This document shows positions 36,912 to 40,518 of a stretch of 40,518 nt of DNA, piece by piece. A program made the translations under genes and the position numbers. How positions within the stretch are numbered: the stretch's first letter is position 1; each line of letters begins with the position of its first letter. The notes under the pieces are model-generated. The model was given only the letters and a program-made list of their open reading frames with translations. It had not been told where the DNA came from and did no database searches. Source of the DNA: a virus; IMG/VR virus record IMGVR_UViG_3300032093_000313, positions 1 through 40,518 of that record; one strand, given 5' to 3'.

Positions 36912-37597
36912 CAGATCACCTCATGCCACTGCTGGCGAATTGCTTCACCGATCAGACCGAGACGCCGCTTCACTTCAGCCTTGCGCTCTTCCGGTAGGTT
37001 TTCGATCCGCGCCTTGTTCTCGTCTAAATACGCTGTGCAGTCCCAACAGTCACGGCCCGTCTGTTCGCCTTCATTGTAACCCGGCGGAAAGTCTGCGCGC
37101 ATCTCGTCGAGATAGTCATAGACTTGTTCTGTCGTCCAGTTCTCGATCGGATGAACGAGCTGGATGCCGTCGATGATGTCGCCGTTACGAAACTGCGACT
37201 TGCGCTTATCTTCCAAGCGCGTGCCGCGAATGATCCGCTCGACGCCCATCTCGACCATTGCATTGTGCAATGGGAACCAGATGTTTGCCGCGCAGCACGA
37301 CAGATAAGGCTGTATCAGCGGGCCATCGTTTTCTGTGATCGACTTCCCTGCCGTCGTGCTGTTGACCGGCACAACGTCAGCCGGCCACCCGAACTCCGCA
37401 ATTTGCTGCGGCTGGTTCGACTTGATTTCGATGAAGTTCGGCAGGCGCTCTTTCCACATCTGCATGTAGTCCTGCATCTCTGAATAGGCCGCACCAGAGT
37501 TGAGCCACGCCACAGGCAGCGTCTCCCAATGGTCACGGAAAAGGTAAAGGCAGGCGAGGCTGTCTTTACCGCCAGAGAATTGAAGGACCGTCCGCAT
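36911..37597 (-). CDS. PP-loop ATPase of the PAPS-reductase superfamily with Fe-S-type cysteines
   Basis: 228 aa. SGGKDS (8-13) is the PP-loop that binds ATP or adenylated sulfur donors; LNSGAAYSEMQDYM and IIRGTRLEDKRKSQ match the same superfamily. SCCAAN gives paired cysteines 101-102 and DCWDC gives C184 and C187, spaced as in Fe-S-containing APS/PAPS reductases. The C-terminal ECGLH catalytic motif of those enzymes is absent. Related enzymes include DndC (DNA phosphorothioation) and tRNA thiolation proteins. It is embedded among virion genes with TGATG overlaps on both sides. Confidence 0.8.
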   Translation of the reverse strand: MRTVLQFSGGKDSLACLYLFRDHWETLPVAWLNSGAAYSEMQDYMQMWKERLPNFIEIKSNQPQQIAEFGWPADVVPVNSTTAGKSITENDGPLIQPYLSCCAANIWFPLHNAMVEMGVERIIRGTRLEDKRKSQFRNGDIIDGIQLVHPIENWTTEQVYDYLDEMRADFPPGYNEGEQTGRDCWDCTAYLDENKARIENLPEERKAEVKRRLGLIGEAIRQQWHEVI

Positions 37598-38499
37598 CAG
37601 AAAATCGTTGCTAGAGAAGCGCCGATCGACGCGACCGTGCCGGCTGCACCGAGACCAGTCATCAGAGCGTTGCCACCCTGACGCGGAGCTGTGCTTTGCG
37701 TTGTCGATGTGCCGCCGTAAGGCGTTGCCGACGTTGCACCGAGACGCAGATTAAGCATCTCGATCGGGTAGTTGCGGCGCTCAAGATAACGGTTGTATGC
37801 GTCATCAAGTTGCGCCTGCTGCATCGCCTGCCGCTGCATGCCAATCTGCTCAAGCAGCGATGCGTCTTGAATACGAGCCGCCTGCTGCTGTTGAGCGAGA
37901 GAGCCGAGCTGGTTGGCAGCGCCCATGCGGAGCTGTGCTGCCTGCGCCGCACGCGCCTGATCTGCACCGAATTGCGAAGCCGCCTGATTGAACGCATCCG
38001 CCCGCAAACGAGCAGAGAGATCACCGATACCAGTTGCCGCCTCAGACGCTGCAACGCCTTCCGCGATCCCCTGACGAGAGCCGCCGAACGCGCCGGCAGC
38101 TCGCGCCTGATCCCCGATCCGGTTCGTTGACATACGCAGAGAACGGTTCGCAGCCTCGATCGCTCGATCCTCAATGTTCTGCGTAAACGGGTTCATATAC
38201 CCTTGCAGATTGGCATTGAGAAAGCTTGTCGGCTGATAGCCAGCGACATCAGACGTGACGCCAGTTGCTCGCGCATAAAGCGGGTCAGTTAATCCGACAC
38301 CGCCACGCATATAATCGAACGCCTGCTCCTGTTCGGGAGCGAAGCCAGCGATCGTCTGACCGCCGTAAGCTTCATAAGGACGCTTCGAGATCGTGTCAGC
38401 GATAGAAAGGTTTTCTTTCGTAATACCCTCAAGCCACGCCGGAAGCTCCGTCTTCTGGATCGTCGTGGTCGTCGCTGGTGCTTTGCTTCCGCCGCCCAT
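37597..38499 (-). CDS. Internal virion protein
   Basis: 300 aa. MGGGSKAPATTTTIQKTELPAWLEG at the start, GQTIAGFAPEQEQAFDYM, then NPFTQNIEDRAIEAANRSL and GDQARAAGAFGGSRQGIAEG, followed by a long Ala/Gln coiled-coil region (QAASQFGADQARAAQAAQLRM) and a hydrophobic Gly/Ala-rich C-terminus (LMTGLGAAGTVASIGASLATIF). A widespread podovirus internal protein type; its membrane-like tail suits a role in the ejection channel. Confidence 0.7.
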   Translation of the reverse strand: MGGGSKAPATTTTIQKTELPAWLEGITKENLSIADTISKRPYEAYGGQTIAGFAPEQEQAFDYMRGGVGLTDPLYARATGVTSDVAGYQPTSFLNANLQGYMNPFTQNIEDRAIEAANRSLRMSTNRIGDQARAAGAFGGSRQGIAEGVAASEAATGIGDLSARLRADAFNQAASQFGADQARAAQAAQLRMGAANQLGSLAQQQQAARIQDASLLEQIGMQRQAMQQAQLDDAYNRYLERRNYPIEMLNLRLGATSATPYGGTSTTQSTAPRQGGNALMTGLGAAGTVASIGASLATIF

Positions 38500-38500
38500 G

Positions 38501-38866
38501 TCAGTTCCCCTTCGGGTGATATTCCATCAAGATGGACTTCCTCTTCCAGCCTTGCTGCTTGAAGATGTCCTCAAAACCGGGACGGACAAACGCCCGACCG
38601 AAATCTGCTCCTTGTGCTATCGCCCATTCCCTAACTTCAGGAAAAAGACTAAGCACCGCATCCATGTCGCCCGCAGACATAAAGAACTCGACATACTTCT
38701 TCTGCGGAGCTTCGACGATCGAGGTCACAATGATTGCTCGATCGTTTGTGAACGCCTGCATCTCGCCTCGTTTGAGGCATCCGATCACGTCGTCCAAGCT
38801 ATGCGTATCGCTCCCGATCTTGAGAGCCTTACGCATCTTAGTAAGGAGGCGCGCCTTGCTGTCCAA
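38501..38866 (-). CDS. Small virion-module protein
   Basis: 121 aa. IGSDTHSLDDVIGCLKRGEMQAFTNDRAIIVTSIV, a YVEFFMSAGDMDAVLSLFPEV segment and GRAFVRPGFEDIFKQQGWKRKSILMEYHPK. The last segment resembles the C-terminal part of GNAT-like small phage proteins, but no catalytic motif is clear. Encoded with the ejection proteins in many podoviruses. Confidence 0.6.
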   Translation of the reverse strand: MDSKARLLTKMRKALKIGSDTHSLDDVIGCLKRGEMQAFTNDRAIIVTSIVEAPQKKYVEFFMSAGDMDAVLSLFPEVREWAIAQGADFGRAFVRPGFEDIFKQQGWKRKSILMEYHPKGN

Positions 38867-39086
38867 GAGGAACCGCCGAAGTTGTTAGGTTGCCTGCGTT
38901 ATCTACCTCAACCTTATAGACGCTTCCGTCAGGAGATTGAAGTAGCACCGACGAGACCGCCACGTCCTTGATGACCGCCGACGCGATGGTCCTGTTCAGA
39001 TTGTTCAGCGTGCGCGCGAAATAAGACGCATCGTACCGATCTGGCGGGATCGGCAGGACTACGTTAGGCGCAGGGTAGGTCGTCAT
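38838..39086 (-). CDS. Small virion-module protein
   Basis: 82 aa: NVVLPIPPDRYDASYFARTLNNLNRTIASAV, then VLLQSPDGSVYKVEVDNAGNLTTSAVP. A typical short phage structural protein; the YFxxLNNxLR-like segment recurs in tail genes. Its function is unknown. It overlaps the stabilisation gene by 4 bp and the next gene by 29 bp. Confidence 0.6.
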   Translation of the reverse strand: MTTYPAPNVVLPIPPDRYDASYFARTLNNLNRTIASAVIKDVAVSSVLLQSPDGSVYKVEVDNAGNLTTSAVPLGQQGAPPY

Positions 39087-40518
39087 CGACGGCTCCCCTG
39101 CGGCGTGAGGTCGAGCCGCATTTCACCGATCGACCACGGCGCATCCTGTGTTGCCTCGATCTTGACCCTGAAGTCTCGACCTGTAGCGCGCGTGTCTGTG
39201 TAGCCGTTGGAGCGAGGATTGAACGGCCCCACGGTCGTCTCTGCCCCTTCAGGCGTGAATGACGTGTAGAACGTCAGCGCCGTTGAGGAGTAGCCGTAGC
39301 CGCTGTCTGTCAAAGCCTGCCGGATGAACGTCAGCCCATTACCTTGTTGAAGGTTAAGCGATCCGCTCTCGGCGTACCGCTCACCGACCAGCGACGTGCC
39401 GGCAGCATCCCATCCGTCTTCTTGGTAGTAGACGTTGTTCTCGGCGTCTGCCGTGATCGGGAACGGGAACACGCCTGCGCCTTCAGCTGCCGTGCGCGTC
39501 ATCTCTCCGATCGACCACCAGCCTTCGGCGTAGTTGTAAATCACATAACGATCAGGGTCGATGCTGCCGATCGTCGGATACCAGAACCAGACCTCATTGA
39601 AGAGGCCATTGTCGGAGCCGTGCGTATAAAGGCGGCTCGCGTTAGGGTCCAAGTTGTCGAACACATAGGCACCGACTTCGCACGGCAGCGGCTTCACATA
39701 GCCGCCATCATAAATCCACCAGCCCTCGCGCCCGATCCAGATGCAGCGCCCGGCGAACGTAGCAAACGAACGCGGAGCCATCAGGCCGCAGCCGTAGCCG
39801 ATCCGCTCGATGCCGTAGATATACGGCAGGCCGATAAAGCGCATCAGCCACGCTTCGTCTTCCGTCCAGATAAGCGTGCCTTCCCGCACAGCTGTCGCCA
39901 TCACAATGCGGCTCGACGTTTCGAGATCGAGATATCCAGCCGTGTTCGTCGGGTCTGCGAAATCCCAATCCGTGTAATCTTCTCGACTTGACCAAGCCAC
40001 GCGGCGAGAGTTACCACCGCATCCGAACAAGACGGCATGACGCTCCTGCGTCACGACCACTCCACGATTGTTCGTCGGGATGCCTTCTTCAGAAATCGTT
40101 CCGCCTGTGCCTGTAGCGTTTGTTCCGCTGTCAGCAAAAGTGAATGTTGTGTCTGACGGGACGCTGGCAATCGTCCACGTTCCATTGAACGTGCTTTCGC
40201 TATTGCCGACGATCACTACTTCATTGCCGGCGGTATATCCGTGATGGAATGTCGTCGTCACCGTGACAATGTTCGACACACGAGATGCCGTCAAAATAAC
40301 CGCATCGCCTGCTTCGTTCGCTACCGTTTCGCCGTGGCTCCAATGCAGCAATCGACCGTCGCTCGATGCGACGGCGAGGAGGTCTTCGCCCCAATTATCA
40401 AAAGTCCAAGTGAAGCTTGGCACATAGAATTGAGAAATAGGACGCCGATCGGCAGCAACCAGAAGACACACGCCGCCGCTAGACGAAGCATTCGCTGCCG
40501 TCTGCGCGTATGAAAGTC
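39083..40518 (-). CDS. P22 gp10-like stabilisation protein, C-terminal part (joins 1-655)
   Basis: C-terminal portion of the 652-aa protein that starts at 655 and crosses the window ends. The second copy of the 65-aa domain (SNIVTVTTTFHHGYTAG ... DTTFTFADSGTNATGTGG) is followed by the body: RHAVLFGCGGNSRRVAWSSREDYTDW, LVWTEDEAWLMRFIGLPYIYG, WIGREGWWIYDGGYVKPLPCEVGAYVF, and EVWFWYPTIGSIDPDRYVIYNYAEGWWSIG, all typical of packaged-DNA stabilisation proteins. At the very end of the window the last bases are out of frame because two bases are missing relative to the left copy. Confidence 0.78.
   Translation of the reverse strand, partial: LSYAQTAANASSSGGVCLLVAADRRPISQFYVPSFTWTFDNWGEDLLAVASSDGRLLHWSHGETVANEAGDAVILTASRVSNIVTVTTTFHHGYTAGNEVVIVGNSESTFNGTWTIASVPSDTTFTFADSGTNATGTGGTISEEGIPTNNRGVVVTQERHAVLFGCGGNSRRVAWSSREDYTDWDFADPTNTAGYLDLETSSRIVMATAVREGTLIWTEDEAWLMRFIGLPYIYGIERIGYGCGLMAPRSFATFAGRCIWIGREGWWIYDGGYVKPLPCEVGAYVFDNLDPNASRLYTHGSDNGLFNEVWFWYPTIGSIDPDRYVIYNYAEGWWSIGEMTRTAAEGAGVFPFPITADAENNVYYQEDGWDAAGTSLVGERYAESGSLNLQQGNGLTFIRQALTDSGYGYSSTALTFYTSFTPEGAETTVGPFNPRSNGYTDTRATGRDFRVKIEATQDAPWSIGEMRLDLTPQGSRR
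40387..40512. repeat. Terminal redundancy, right copy
   Basis: Identical to 1-126; the following 6 bases (AAAGTC) match 129-134, so bases TG (127-128) are missing. See the left copy. Confidence 0.9.

Noticed and set aside
1-40518. CRISPR array, tRNA or rRNA genes
   Set aside because: No regularly spaced repeats with unique spacers were seen; intergenic gaps are short, and I recognised no cloverleaf-type sequence in any of them. A covariance-model search was not possible.

Overview
The window is a complete or nearly complete genome of a short-tailed (podovirus-like), probably temperate double-stranded DNA phage. The first 126 bases recur exactly at 40387-40512, and one reading frame runs across the two ends, so the unit genome is about 40,386 bp, either a circularised assembly or a circularly permuted (headful-packaged) molecule. 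The virion set is a P22-type portal, an SU10-type major capsid protein, a P22 gp10-like tail stabilisation protein and several ejection-type proteins, with no tape-measure, tail-tube or sheath gene. The GH108 endolysin with a gene-transfer-agent-type three-TM holin, and the fairly high GC, suggest an alphaproteobacterial host; this is an inference.

All genes except the integrase lie on the minus strand and read right to left, packed so tightly that most junctions are ATGA, GTGA or TGATG overlaps. In transcription order: (1) an early block (29053 down to 24116) of small regulators and hypotheticals, including a 29-aa membrane peptide, an HTH protein, a protein with a DnaA domain-IV-like motif, a Cys-rich exported peptide, a RecE-like PD-(D/E)XK nuclease and an XRE regulator; (2) replication/recombination/modification (24119 to 19661): RuvC-like resolvase, an inserted HNH homing endonuclease, a Mom-like DNA-modification protein, an SSB-like protein with an acidic tail, and a primase-helicase next to a TGTCCG repeat array; (3) packaging (19528 to 15078): small terminase, an HTH-metallophosphatase and the large terminase; (4) an accessory cluster (15023 to 12677) with a glycosyltransferase, a methyltransferase and small basic or Cys-rich proteins; (5) portal, a second methyltransferase, scaffold, capsid and connector genes (12673 to 5536); (6) tail fibre/adhesin genes with two C1q-like paralogues (5532 to 1827); (7) lysis genes (1807 to 655); (8) across the ends, the stabilisation protein, ejection proteins, a PP-loop Fe-S ATPase and a GH73-type virion lysin (655, then 40518 to 32310).

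The plus-strand tyrosine integrase (31231-32307) sits between two internal-virion-type genes. Its upstream region shares a 23-bp element with the region upstream of the early operon, which suggests common control of lysogeny and early genes.

Most notable: an HNH gene whose two ends rebuild the junction it interrupts; the 23-bp element shared by integrase and early operon; a repeat array that is a candidate replication origin; a PP-loop/Fe-S protein with CC...CxxC cysteines but no ECGLH tail inside the virion operon; a DnaA-domain-IV-like early protein; a repeated gene-junction cassette; and a small gene that appears frameshifted just before its overlap with the next gene.
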